From Paracoccaceae bacterium (GTDB lineage: Bacteria > Pseudomonadota > Alphaproteobacteria > Rhodobacterales > Rhodobacteraceae): a stretch of DNA of 10,004 bases. Below, piece after piece: positions 1-6,990 of the stretch; within the stretch, counting starts at the first letter, position 1; each line of letters starts with the position of its first letter. The stretch lies in the NCBI GenBank assembly GCA_011523445.1, contig WTGT01000331.1:1-10004 (forward strand), given 5' to 3'. The translations under genes were made by a program, and so were the position numbers. Below the pieces are notes generated by a model that made no database searches, was not told the origin of the DNA, and worked only from the letters and a program-made list of their open reading frames with translations.

Positions 1-311
1 ATACTGACGTAAGTATGGTTTTTGATGAGATTGATAGTGGAATCGGGGGTGCAACCGCGGATGCGGTTGGAAAGAAACTGATGGATCTGTCGGGAAATTC
101 ACAAGTTATCGCCATAACCCATTCACCTCAGGTAGCTTCCCTTGGTTCACATCATTTCAAGATTGAAAAACACGTCAAGGGACAGGATATGAGAATTTCA
201 GTGGAACTGCTTGGTGAAGAAAGGCGAATTGATGAAATAGCCCGCATGCTTTCAGCTGAAACCATAACTGACGAAGCTAAGTCAGCCGCAAAGGTCCTTT
301 TGGGAAAATAA
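1..311 (+). CDS. recN: DNA repair protein RecN, C-terminal part (5' end outside window)
   Basis: This is the 3' end of an open frame entering from the left edge; the frame is read from position 3, giving 102 visible residues and a TAA stop. RecN is a cytoplasmic SMC-like ATPase that acts early in double-strand-break repair. The fragment carries the Walker B run VFDEID, followed directly by the SGIGG D-loop (visible residues 6-16), then the switch-histidine motif THSPQVAS (about 39-46), and ends in the family's usual EEIARMLS-like and TDEAKSAAKVLL tail. The ATG at 15 lies inside the conserved Walker B block and is not the start; the codons before it (TDVS) stay open. The N-terminal Walker A, coiled coil and zinc-free hinge are not visible. 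In many Alphaproteobacteria ligA follows recN, but not here. Family assignment is firm. Confidence 0.95.
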   Translation, partial: TDVSMVFDEIDSGIGGATADAVGKKLMDLSGNSQVIAITHSPQVASLGSHHFKIEKHVKGQDMRISVELLGEERRIDEIARMLSAETITDEAKSAAKVLLGK

Positions 312-415
312 TTGGGGCTCCTATGGGCCTAAATTGCAATAAGCTTTTTCATGATACCTGATTTTTTTTAAATCATAAATGATCCCTTATTTTTCAGGTC
401 CGAGTAAAAAAGAGA

Positions 416-443
416 TTGACAACCTGTTTTTTTGCCCTATTAT
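416..443 (+). promoter_or_regulatory. Sigma-70-type promoter upstream of the putative small RNA
   Basis: A perfect -35 hexamer TTGACA (416-421) is followed, 16 bases later, by TATTAT (438-443), which matches the -10 consensus at five of six positions. Transcription would begin near 449-451, just before a GC-rich hairpin and terminator. recN ends 105 bases upstream, so this is a separate promoter. It could serve a short RNA, the NYN gene at 526, or both. Confidence 0.65.
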
Positions 444-449
444 TGAATC

Positions 450-503
450 ATCCCACCGGGGTTGTCCGCGACTCCGGATAGGCCGCCCGTAGGGCGGCTT
501 TTT
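450..503 (+). ncRNA. Putative short two-hairpin non-coding RNA or attenuated leader
   Basis: Between a strong promoter and an intrinsic terminator lie about 54 bases. They fold into a 9-bp stem (456-464 with 469-477, including two G-U pairs) closed by a UCCG tetraloop of the UNCG type, followed four bases later by the terminator hairpin. There is no start codon with a ribosome site in this stretch. Its GC-rich content stands out against the AT-rich flanks. I do not recognise it as a named family; small alphaproteobacterial RNAs often have this hairpin-plus-terminator build. The alternative is a transcriptional attenuator for the NYN gene, whose TTG start lies 22 bases after the T-tract. The structure is seen in the sequence; function and transcript ends are inferred. 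Confidence 0.5.
482..503 (+). terminator. Rho-independent terminator
   Basis: The perfect 7-bp stem GCCGCCC/GGGCGGC (482-488 with 492-498) has a three-base loop GTA and is followed by five T residues (499-503) and a further T-rich run. It sits 22 bases before the NYN start codon, so it either ends a short upstream RNA or limits read-through into that gene. Confidence 0.8.
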
Positions 504-512
504 ATTTGTTGT

Positions 513-544
513 AAAGGGTTTCGGGTTGTCAAAAAGGGTTTCGG
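513..544 (+). repeat. 12-bp direct repeat spanning the ribosome site and start of the NYN gene
   Basis: AAAGGGTTTCGG occurs at 513-524 and again at 533-544, exactly 20 bases apart, and the similarity runs three bases further with one mismatch. The first copy contains the AAAGGG ribosome site; the second lies in codons 3-7. A spacing close to two helical turns would suit a protein-binding operator, but chance or local duplication is possible. Confidence 0.5.
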
Positions 545-1107
545 TTTATATTGACGGATTCAATCTTTTTCATGCGATCAAGGATCTTGAAGATGACGGT
601 TTGAAATGGGTAAATCTCTGGAGACTGTCTGAACAATTGGTCCGTGGAAATGAAAGTGTGACCATTGTGAAGTATTTTTCCGCCTATGCCAAATGGAGGG
701 ATACTTCCTATCGCCGGCATCAACGCTACGTCCACCATTTGGAAAATGCAGGTGTCAGCTTAATTGAAGGTAACTTCAAGCGAAAGCGGCAAAGATGCAG
801 ACTATGCAGTCGTGAATTTGTATTACACGAAGAAAAAGAAACTGATGTAAACATTGGGGCACACCTTCTGGCAGATGCCTGCAGAGACAGGTTCGATAGA
901 GCATTGATCGTATCGGCTGACAGTGATCTCAACCAGGCGGTCGTATTAGCCAGAAACGAAACTACCGGCAAGTTGATTGATATTGTAGCCCCACCCGGTC
1001 GAAAAAGTATGAATTCACGTGCCCTGTTTGAAATCACACTTGGGAAATTGAGAAATTCTCTGTTTACGAACACAATCGCCAATAACATAGAACAGGGTAG
1101 GCGATAA
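526..1107 (+). CDS. NYN domain protein (LabA/DUF88-like, predicted PIN-fold RNase)
   Basis: This 193-residue protein is a single NYN domain. The family is a branch of the PIN-like nucleases thought to cut RNA with a metal ion; substrate and pathway are unknown for this one. Visible hallmarks are strand 1 with YIDGFNLF (D10, N13), HEEKETDVNIGAHLL (E103, E105, D107) and ALIVSADSDLNQAV (D132, D134), giving a full acidic set for metal binding. A CRLC pair (C91, C94) sits just before the central acidic motif, as in many small NYN proteins, and may help bind zinc. The basic run KRKRQR (85-90) could contact RNA. No signal peptide or membrane segment is seen. The start is TTG at 526 with AAAGGG seven bases upstream; no ATG or GTG fits the frame upstream, and the domain needs residues from about 5 on. 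It stands alone on the plus strand and converges on the nuclease-like gene ending at 1165. Confidence 0.85.
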   Translation: MSKRVSVYIDGFNLFHAIKDLEDDGLKWVNLWRLSEQLVRGNESVTIVKYFSAYAKWRDTSYRRHQRYVHHLENAGVSLIEGNFKRKRQRCRLCSREFVLHEEKETDVNIGAHLLADACRDRFDRALIVSADSDLNQAVVLARNETTGKLIDIVAPPGRKSMNSRALFEITLGKLRNSLFTNTIANNIEQGRR

Positions 1108-1164
1108 TCCTGAATTGCCCCCTACTACGCTTTGCCGCCATTCGGTAAAACGGGACCATTTACT

Positions 1165-1521
1165 TTACGAACAGGCACGAAGCTTGTTCATCGTTATTCG
1201 ATAGCGGGTTATGGCTTCTACTTTTTTGAGAACATCCTCCATGGGAACTGGACCGATAGTACCCATGACATCTCCTGTATCGAAATCCACGAATACAACC
1301 AGCAGACAATCGGCAGCATCTTCACCTTTTACCGTTTTTTCTGAAAGATCGACATAGGTTCCGGAATCAGGATGCGCCCCATGTTTCTTTGATTTAACCT
1401 GGAGCCGCCTTCCGTCAGGAAGAATGCCATCATAACCGGGTTGGTTGGTTTTTGCTCTTTTCATGCCAAATTTGCGGACTGCCAAATCTTCTGCAATCTT
1501 GTCGGGATTATGGTGTTGCAT
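1165..1521 (-). CDS. Small hypothetical protein with PD-(D/E)XK-like core
   Basis: This is a short cytoplasmic protein (118 residues from the chosen start) whose function I do not know. The order of motifs resembles a minimal PD-(D/E)XK nuclease fold: a helix with E11 (IAEDLAVRKFG), then PGYDGIL with D31, then RRLQVKSKK giving Q41-V-K43. Glutamine replaces the usual acidic residue of the E-x-K motif; such Q-x-K variants occur among proteins of unknown function related to restriction endonucleases, so activity is uncertain. The frame stays open to a TTG at 1566 that would overlap the end of pepP by 16 bases. I prefer the ATG at 1521 because AGGA lies nine bases before it; an ATG at 1530 is also possible. 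It probably forms the last gene of the pepP transcript and faces the NYN gene across 57 bases. Confidence 0.65.
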   Translation of the reverse strand: MQHHNPDKIAEDLAVRKFGMKRAKTNQPGYDGILPDGRRLQVKSKKHGAHPDSGTYVDLSEKTVKGEDAADCLLVVFVDFDTGDVMGTIGPVPMEDVLKKVEAITRYRITMNKLRACS

Positions 1522-1550
1522 CCTTGCCATTCCTGAAACGTCTTGAGTTG

Positions 1551-3344
1551 TTAAAGTGGTTGACAAGCCTTCATTAACCAGGCTTGGGCTTCGGTGCTAA
1601 GTAGAGGATACAGTCTTGAATACGTTTCATCGTGATAGCGGTTAAGCCAGTTAATTTCCTCACGGGTCAATTTTTCAGGTAATATCATCGATAACTCAAT
1701 GGGAACATATGTCAATGTCTCAAAGCAGTATTTTTGATTTTTATTTTTCGCATTAGAAACATTACTGGTCAATGCAAGATTTTCAATTCGAATACCATAT
1801 TCTCCCCCACGGTATAACCCGGGTTCAAGGGACAAAATAATGCTGTCATGAATTGGTGTAGTACTTTTTTTGGACAGTCTGTGGGGACCCTCATGAACTT
1901 CAAGAAATTGTCCGACTCCATGTCCAGTTCCATGACCGTAATCCTCGTCCACATCCATCATGGGAATTCTTGCAAAATTATCAATGAATTTTCCCGATGA
2001 GCCAACTTCCCATTTTGCTTTTGATACGGATATCAGACTTTTGAGAACAAGAGTGAAGTCCATCTTTTGCTTACGAGTAGGGGGCCCAATACAAATAGTT
2101 CGGGTCAGGTCAGTAGTTCCCTCTATATACTGGGCACCGGAATCGATGAGTATCAGATCACCATTTTTCAATTTTCGATTGGTATTTTCCTTAACCCGGT
2201 AATGAACGATCGCACCATTGGGACCTGAACCGACAATCGTTTCGAAACTAGGACTCTTGATACCAGGTTGTTTTTGTCTAAATTCCCATAACTTCAAGGA
2301 CAAATCAATTTCTGTCAAATTGGTTTGCTTAGGATGATTGAAAAACCATGACAGGAACTCGACAAAAGCTACAGCATCACGAGTTTGCACATCTTTGCAA
2401 TGCTTGATTTGGGTTGCGTTCTTGTGTGCCCTTGCTACCAAGCATGGGTCGGCATGAAGTTTAACTTCACAGGAATTTTGAAGTATTTCATGGTACCTTT
2501 GTGGAGTTGTGTCTGGATCAATTAGGATTGTTCCTTCAACCTTGCCCAAAGTCGTTTCGAATTCCTTGTGTGGAATAACCCTTATCCCACGGTCAGTTTC
2601 AAGATTTTGATTTTGGGGCAATTTCCCGGGTTCCACAAAGAGGTCAATGTCCCCAGTGGAATACAGGATAGCCAACGCATGAACAATGGGAGTATACGGA
2701 ATATCATTTCCCCTTATATTCAATAGCCATCCTATTGAGCCTGGATTTGTAATCAAGAGGGCAGAAGCACCTGATGACTCGATTTCCCGGGATATGCGAA
2801 GACGTTTGTTCTGGTGGGTTTCACCAGCCAATTTTTCAGGATAGTAATATATCTCAGAAACCGGGGGTGATGGTTTTTCCTTCCAGATATCATCAACGAG
2901 ATTGCCTGTTGAAACAAGGCTAATGCCAACTTTCTTCAGTTTGTTTTTCAGGTATTTCACTTCGGAAACCGAATGAAATAGACCGCAATACCCAACCTGT
3001 CCACCATCAGGTAAATTTTCAATCAACCATTTAACAATCTCTTTGTTCGTGAAAGAACATACTTCAAATACATCGGGCAATGTTGTTCGGGCTTCTAGGG
3101 TATACCGACCATCTACAAAAAGTACTGCCTTGCCCAAACTTACGGCTAGCAACCCCGCTGTACCCGTAAATCCGGTCAGCCAGGCTAATCGCTCATCACA
3201 ATCAGCCAGTGTTTCACCACGATAAATATCAACTTTGGGAACAAGAAAGGCATCAAGTTTTTTTTTCTTTATTTCTTGTTGAAGATTGTTCAATTTCCAA
3301 CCTTCAAAATGATGGTTCGGATTTGCAGTAAAGGTTTGGGTCAT
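1551..3344 (-). CDS. pepP: Xaa-Pro aminopeptidase (aminopeptidase P, M24B family)
   Basis: This cytosolic metallopeptidase removes the N-terminal residue from peptides with proline in second position. At 597 residues it has the long three-part form: two creatinase-type N-terminal domains (about 15-155 and 165-320), the pita-bread catalytic domain (about 322-540) and a C-terminal M24 extension (about 540-597). The five metal ligands are all present: D401 in LIDSGAQY, D412 in TTDLTRT, H475 in GHGTGHGVG, E507 in LSLEPGLY and E521 in RIENLAL. Supporting histidines are H381 (IVHYR) and H484 (VHEGPHR). An intact active enzyme is expected. The ATG shares one base with the cobT stop (TAATG), which suggests translational coupling, with a GGG-rich ribosome site very close to the start. 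Long homologues are common in Alphaproteobacteria; there is no obvious biochemical link with cobT. Confidence 0.93.
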   Translation of the reverse strand: MTQTFTANPNHHFEGWKLNNLQQEIKKKKLDAFLVPKVDIYRGETLADCDERLAWLTGFTGTAGLLAVSLGKAVLFVDGRYTLEARTTLPDVFEVCSFTNKEIVKWLIENLPDGGQVGYCGLFHSVSEVKYLKNKLKKVGISLVSTGNLVDDIWKEKPSPPVSEIYYYPEKLAGETHQNKRLRISREIESSGASALLITNPGSIGWLLNIRGNDIPYTPIVHALAILYSTGDIDLFVEPGKLPQNQNLETDRGIRVIPHKEFETTLGKVEGTILIDPDTTPQRYHEILQNSCEVKLHADPCLVARAHKNATQIKHCKDVQTRDAVAFVEFLSWFFNHPKQTNLTEIDLSLKLWEFRQKQPGIKSPSFETIVGSGPNGAIVHYRVKENTNRKLKNGDLILIDSGAQYIEGTTDLTRTICIGPPTRKQKMDFTLVLKSLISVSKAKWEVGSSGKFIDNFARIPMMDVDEDYGHGTGHGVGQFLEVHEGPHRLSKKSTTPIHDSIILSLEPGLYRGGEYGIRIENLALTSNVSNAKNKNQKYCFETLTYVPIELSMILPEKLTREEINWLNRYHDETYSRLYPLLSTEAQAWLMKACQPL

Positions 3345-5215
3345 TACCCTGTAAATGTAAACTGGTTACCTTGCCGGGATCTTTTTTGTGGTAAGGGATT
3401 AGCTTCAAACAGTTCTGCAAGCTGTTCAGTCATGACGCCGGCCAACTGATCCACTTCAGAAATCGTTACTGCCCTTTGGTAATAGCTTGTTACATCATGG
3501 CCTATACCAATGGCAATCAGTTCGACCTGCCTTTTTTTGGCTATCATGGCTATGACCTTTCTTAGGTGGGCCTCAAGGTAATTGGAAGAATTGACACTGA
3601 GTGTGGAATCGTCAACCGGGGCACCATCGGAGATGACCATTAGAATTTTTCTACTTTCAAATCGATTGATCATTCGGCTATGTGCCCACTCCAGAGCCTC
3701 GCCATCTATGTTCTCCTTGAGCAAGCCTTCTTTCATCATCAAACCAAGGTTTGCCCTTGCTCTCCTCCAGGGAGTATCACCATTCTTGTAAATTATGTGT
3801 CTGATATCGTTCAATCGGCCAGGGCTTGGATTACGCTCCCCATTGGCCCATTCGATTCTGCTGTTGCCACCTTTCCACAATTTTGTGGTAAAACCGAGTA
3901 TCTCCACCTTGACTTGACACCTTTCCAGAGTCCGGGCAAGTATATCAGCACACATGGCTGCCAGTGAAATGGGTCTACCCCGCATGGACCCTGAATTATC
4001 CAACAGAAGTGTTACGATAGTATCCTTGAATTCAGTGTCTTTTTCGACCTTGAATGACAGAGGTGTAGTTGGATTGGCAACAACCCTGGCCAGTCTTCCA
4101 GCATCAAGAATTCCTTCTTCTCGATCGAACTCCCAGACACGGTTTTGTTTGGCCATCAATTTTCTTTGGAGTTTGTTGGCCAATCTGCCTGCCGCTCCCT
4201 TGTAGGGTTCGAGCTGCTGATCAAGGTTGGTTCTAAGTCTCTCCAGCTCTTCTATTTCGGTAAGATCCTCTGCTTTGATAATTTCATCATGCTTATTGGT
4301 GAATACTTTATAATCAGGATCAGCTTCTGAGTATGAAGTCCTGTTGATTTCAACATCCTGTTCGTCACTTGGGGCTTCTTCAGTCTCACCCAATTCCAGA
4401 TTATCGGCATCAATTTCCTCGGACGGGTCACCTTCCTGACTTTCATCAAACGATTGTTCGTCAAAACTATCGGAATCCTCAGGCTCCTGTTTATCTTCAT
4501 TTTCAACATCAGGCCTGTCCTCATCTGGATCGGGCGGCTCTTCGTTGCTCTCCGGTTCAGAATCGTCAGGATCATTTCCAAGTTGATCACCATAACCAAA
4601 ATCACCTATCAATTGGCGAACCAATCGGGCAAAATCTACCTGATCTGTCAATGCGTCATCAAATCTCTTCAGAGTTTTGCTTCCCTTGGACTTGATTTCT
4701 TCAGAGTAGAGATTGAGGACATTCTTTGCCTCAGGTGGAAGGGGCTTTCCTGTTACCCTTTCGTGAATGTAATAGGTCAGGGCATCAGCAAGTGTGGCCT
4801 GATAAGCCTCCTCGATATTGCCATGGTTCTTTTTTTGGGCATCATTTTTGATCCTGGCTGTTATATTTTGTGCAACTCCCTCCATTTGTCGGCAACCTAG
4901 AGCCTCACAACGGGCGTTTTCCATGGCCGTATAAAGTTCCCTTGCGGTATTACCGGCAGGTAGGTATTTCTGAAAGATATCGGAATTCTGATACTTAGTC
5001 TGCAAGGCAAAACCATCGGCCAGACCCCGGGCAATGGTCAAGGCATTTTTGGATGATTTTACTCCCAGATTGGGAAGTCTGACAATGTCCCCATTTAATC
5101 CGGGTGGATCTGCTGAAAACCTGACCGTAATCTCATCTGTCCCTGCAATGGAACGTGTCGTTTCTGTAAGTGCCTTTTTAAAGGAATCCAGGTGATTTTT
5201 GTCAATGTCCGCCAT
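3344..5215 (-). CDS. cobT: Aerobic cobaltochelatase subunit CobT
   Basis: CobT works with the AAA+ protein CobS as the ATP-driven chaperone-like part of aerobic cobaltochelatase, which with CobN inserts cobalt into hydrogenobyrinic acid diamide during cobalamin synthesis. The 623 residues show the family layout: a helical N-terminal domain (about 1-210), a very acidic low-complexity linker (about 214-290, dominated by D, E and S), and a C-terminal von Willebrand A domain (about 395-605). That domain carries a complete MIDAS motif, DNSGS at 406-410, and VISDGAP with D530. The length is normal for the family. The gene starts 37 bases after cobS, and its stop overlaps the start of pepP. No Shine-Dalgarno sequence is evident before the ATG, and no better start lies upstream, so coupling from cobS is likely. 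CobN is not in view. The family call is firm; the exact chelatase role depends on a cobN elsewhere. Confidence 0.95.
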   Translation of the reverse strand: MADIDKNHLDSFKKALTETTRSIAGTDEITVRFSADPPGLNGDIVRLPNLGVKSSKNALTIARGLADGFALQTKYQNSDIFQKYLPAGNTARELYTAMENARCEALGCRQMEGVAQNITARIKNDAQKKNHGNIEEAYQATLADALTYYIHERVTGKPLPPEAKNVLNLYSEEIKSKGSKTLKRFDDALTDQVDFARLVRQLIGDFGYGDQLGNDPDDSEPESNEEPPDPDEDRPDVENEDKQEPEDSDSFDEQSFDESQEGDPSEEIDADNLELGETEEAPSDEQDVEINRTSYSEADPDYKVFTNKHDEIIKAEDLTEIEELERLRTNLDQQLEPYKGAAGRLANKLQRKLMAKQNRVWEFDREEGILDAGRLARVVANPTTPLSFKVEKDTEFKDTIVTLLLDNSGSMRGRPISLAAMCADILARTLERCQVKVEILGFTTKLWKGGNSRIEWANGERNPSPGRLNDIRHIIYKNGDTPWRRARANLGLMMKEGLLKENIDGEALEWAHSRMINRFESRKILMVISDGAPVDDSTLSVNSSNYLEAHLRKVIAMIAKKRQVELIAIGIGHDVTSYYQRAVTISEVDQLAGVMTEQLAELFEANPLPQKRSRQGNQFTFTG

Positions 5216-5252
5216 AAAGAGGAAACACCATTATTGATCCACCAGCATGATA

Positions 5253-6221
5253 CTACCAATGGACACTGGAATTTACGGTTGTTTCGGGTAATTCTTCTCC
5301 AAAACACCGCTGGTAGAATTCAGCAACGGTCGGTCTTTCTAACTCGTCACACTTGTTCATGAAACTGACCTGAAAGGAATAACCGACATTACGGAAAATT
5401 TCGGCATTGTCGGCCCATGCCATTACGGTACGTGGGCTCATGACAGTAGAAAGGTCACCATTCATGAAGGCTGATCGGGTAAGGTCGGCCACGGAAACCA
5501 TTTTGGAAATAATCGCTCTTCCCTTTTCGGTATTGTAATGTGGCGCCTTGGAGAGCACGATTTGGGTTTCTGCATCATGGGAGAGATAATTCAGCGTTGC
5601 CACTAGGGACCAACGGTCCATTTGTCCCTGATTGATTTGTTGAGTACCATGATACAAGCCTGTCGTATCACCCAAACCAACGGTATTGGTTGTGGAAAAA
5701 ATCCTGAAATGTTTGTGCGGGTAGATGATTTCATTCTGGTCCAGCAGGGTTAATTTGCCTTCGGTTTCCAGTATCCTTTGGATGACGAACATGACATCAG
5801 GTCTACCAGCATCATATTCATCAAAGACCAAGGCAACCCTGTTGCGTAATGCCCAGGGAAGAATGCCTTCCTGAAACTCGGTAACCTGCTTGCCATCCCT
5901 GAGTTTGATGGCATCCTTGCCTATCAGGTCTATCCGAGAAATATGGCTGTCAAGATTGATCCGTACACAGGGCCAATTGAGACGGGCTGCAACCTGTTCG
6001 ATATGGGTTGATTTGCCGGTTCCATGGTAACCTTGAATCATGACCCTTCGATTGTGTGAAAACCCAGCCAGAATGGCCAAGGTTGTATCTGGTACGAATT
6101 TATAGGTGGAATCGATGTCAGGAACTCTTTCCGAAGGTTCTGCAAACCCTAATATTTCCATATCCAGGTCAATTCCAAATGTTTCCCGGACTGAAATCCT
6201 TTTTGTTGGTTCTGTTGACAT
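5253..6221 (-). CDS. cobS: Aerobic cobaltochelatase subunit CobS (AAA+ ATPase)
   Basis: CobS is the AAA+ motor that assembles in rings with CobT and drives cobalt insertion by CobN. The 322-residue protein is of usual length. It has Walker A GYHGTGKS (64-71), Walker B LVFDEYD (131-137), a sensor-1 region FSTTNT (175-180) and the MDRW stretch with R203 as a candidate arginine finger. The N-terminal VRETFGIDLDMEILGF segment (about 11-26) is typical of alphaproteobacterial CobS. The ATG at 6221 has AGGA six bases upstream, a good ribosome site. It follows the DnaJ-like gene in the same direction after 122 bases and is followed by cobT after 37 bases. A weak internal promoter may lie just upstream. 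All catalytic residues that I can check are intact. Confidence 0.95.
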   Translation of the reverse strand: MSTEPTKRISVRETFGIDLDMEILGFAEPSERVPDIDSTYKFVPDTTLAILAGFSHNRRVMIQGYHGTGKSTHIEQVAARLNWPCVRINLDSHISRIDLIGKDAIKLRDGKQVTEFQEGILPWALRNRVALVFDEYDAGRPDVMFVIQRILETEGKLTLLDQNEIIYPHKHFRIFSTTNTVGLGDTTGLYHGTQQINQGQMDRWSLVATLNYLSHDAETQIVLSKAPHYNTEKGRAIISKMVSVADLTRSAFMNGDLSTVMSPRTVMAWADNAEIFRNVGYSFQVSFMNKCDELERPTVAEFYQRCFGEELPETTVNSSVHW

Positions 6222-6254
6222 TATTATTCCTGTTTTGATTACCTAATAATTCAC

Positions 6255-6284
6255 AATATTCCTGCGACGGGAGAAAGTAGTCAA
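6255..6284 (-). promoter_or_regulatory. Possible promoter for cobS
   Basis: On the minus strand TTGACT (6284-6279) is followed after 18 bases by AATATT (6260-6255), four of six matches to the -10 consensus. Transcription would begin near 6248, about 27 bases before the cobS ATG. This would allow cobST expression apart from the dnaJ-like gene. The -10 element is weak, so the call is tentative. Confidence 0.3.
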
Positions 6285-6308
6285 TATTTGGCAAGGAAAT
6301 TGAATTTA

Positions 6309-6327
6309 TCAACCACAAAATGGTTGA
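6309..6327 (-). other. Intercistronic hairpin between the dnaJ-like gene and cobS
   Basis: TCAACCA and TGGTTGA form a perfect 7-bp inverted repeat with a five-base loop, beginning 17 bases after the stop of the DnaJ-like gene on the minus strand. The sequence after it lacks a clean T-tract, so it is at best a weak terminator; an mRNA-stabilising or processing hairpin is equally possible. Confidence 0.35.
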
Positions 6328-6343
6328 AGTTAAGAAACTTGAA

Positions 6344-6949
6344 TCAGGGATCGGGAATCTTGCGACTTCGTTTGATTTGATCCCAGGCCCAAACAACCTC
6401 CTTCAATCGATCTTCATCCGATCGATTGCCATTATTCATGTCTGGATGCAGATCCTTAACCAATACCCGATAGCGTTTTCTGGCATCGGACTTGCTGAAA
6501 TTTCCTTCAAGATCAAGAATTTCACTTGCCCTTTGTTCCGTTTTACTCAACTTTATGGTGGTGCTGGCATGAAAGGTATGATGATTCCTGCTATCCTCTT
6601 CTACAAAATCAAAAGGGTCATTAACTTTGAAGTTGGACCATTGAAATTGACTATTCCCGCTTTCGTCACCCATGACAAAGTCATCGTTTTTGCTTTTTAT
6701 TTTCTGCTGATAGTAATTCCATTGGGTATTATAGGTTGTTATGTGCTGCTTGCAGAACCAAATGAATTCCTTGAGTTTATCAGGTGATGCCGGAGCCTTG
6801 TATTTTCCCGTGCGGTCACATCCGGTAATATGACAAGGTTTCTGCAAACCTTCTTCCTCACCGGGATAACTCTTTCTCGAAGTGTTCTTTTTTTTCTTTG
6901 CAGCAGAGACCGAAATGTCGAAATCTAAGTAATCTTTTTCCATTCCCAT
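6344..6949 (-). CDS. DnaJ-domain protein of the cobS/bolA neighbourhood
   Basis: This 201-residue cytoplasmic protein has its J domain at the C-terminus (about 140-196), with the HPD motif intact at 168-170 inside KDLHPDMN, so it should be able to stimulate an Hsp70 ATPase. The N-terminal half carries C39, C44, C66 and H69 around the segments CHITGC and FCKQH, spaced like a possible zinc site. The stretch between (about 85-135) is polar and probably flexible. It is not the general chaperone DnaJ, since it lacks the Gly/Phe region and the four CxxCxGxG repeats. Proteins of this build next to cobS and divergent from bolA are typical of Alphaproteobacteria; their client is unknown to me. The ATG at 6949 has GGA about five bases upstream; a second ATG two codons later is possible. 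It leads the cobS-cobT-pepP cluster. Confidence 0.88.
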   Translation of the reverse strand: MGMEKDYLDFDISVSAAKKKKNTSRKSYPGEEEGLQKPCHITGCDRTGKYKAPASPDKLKEFIWFCKQHITTYNTQWNYYQQKIKSKNDDFVMGDESGNSQFQWSNFKVNDPFDFVEEDSRNHHTFHASTTIKLSKTEQRASEILDLEGNFSKSDARKRYRVLVKDLHPDMNNGNRSDEDRLKEVVWAWDQIKRSRKIPDP

Positions 6950-6990
6950 AATTTCCAGACAATCTTCATTAATTGCAAGTTCAACTAAAT

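Noticed and set aside
350..380. AT-only hairpin and T-run after recN (TGATTT/AAATCA)
   Set aside because: A stem with so few G-C pairs should be too weak to terminate transcription, and the T-run lies in the loop instead of after the stem.
726..1088. 120-codon open frame on the minus strand opposite the NYN gene
   Set aside because: It is antisense to a clearly conserved domain, has no recognisable motif or ribosome site, and its composition follows the complementary frame.
1131..1149. Imperfect hairpin (TTTGCCG/CGGTAAA) between the convergent NYN and nuclease-like genes
   Set aside because: It would suit a two-way terminator by position, but neither side is followed by a T-tract and the stem has only three G-C pairs.
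4454..4900. 148-codon hydrophobic-looking open frame opposite cobT
   Set aside because: The hydrophobic character is a by-product of reading the acidic and helical cobT codons in antisense; there is no family resemblance.
6320..6787. 155-codon open frame with apparent membrane segments opposite the dnaJ-like gene
   Set aside because: The opposite strand has an intact J domain and a Cys/His site; the apparent hydrophobic stretches come from antisense reading of polar, lysine-rich codons.
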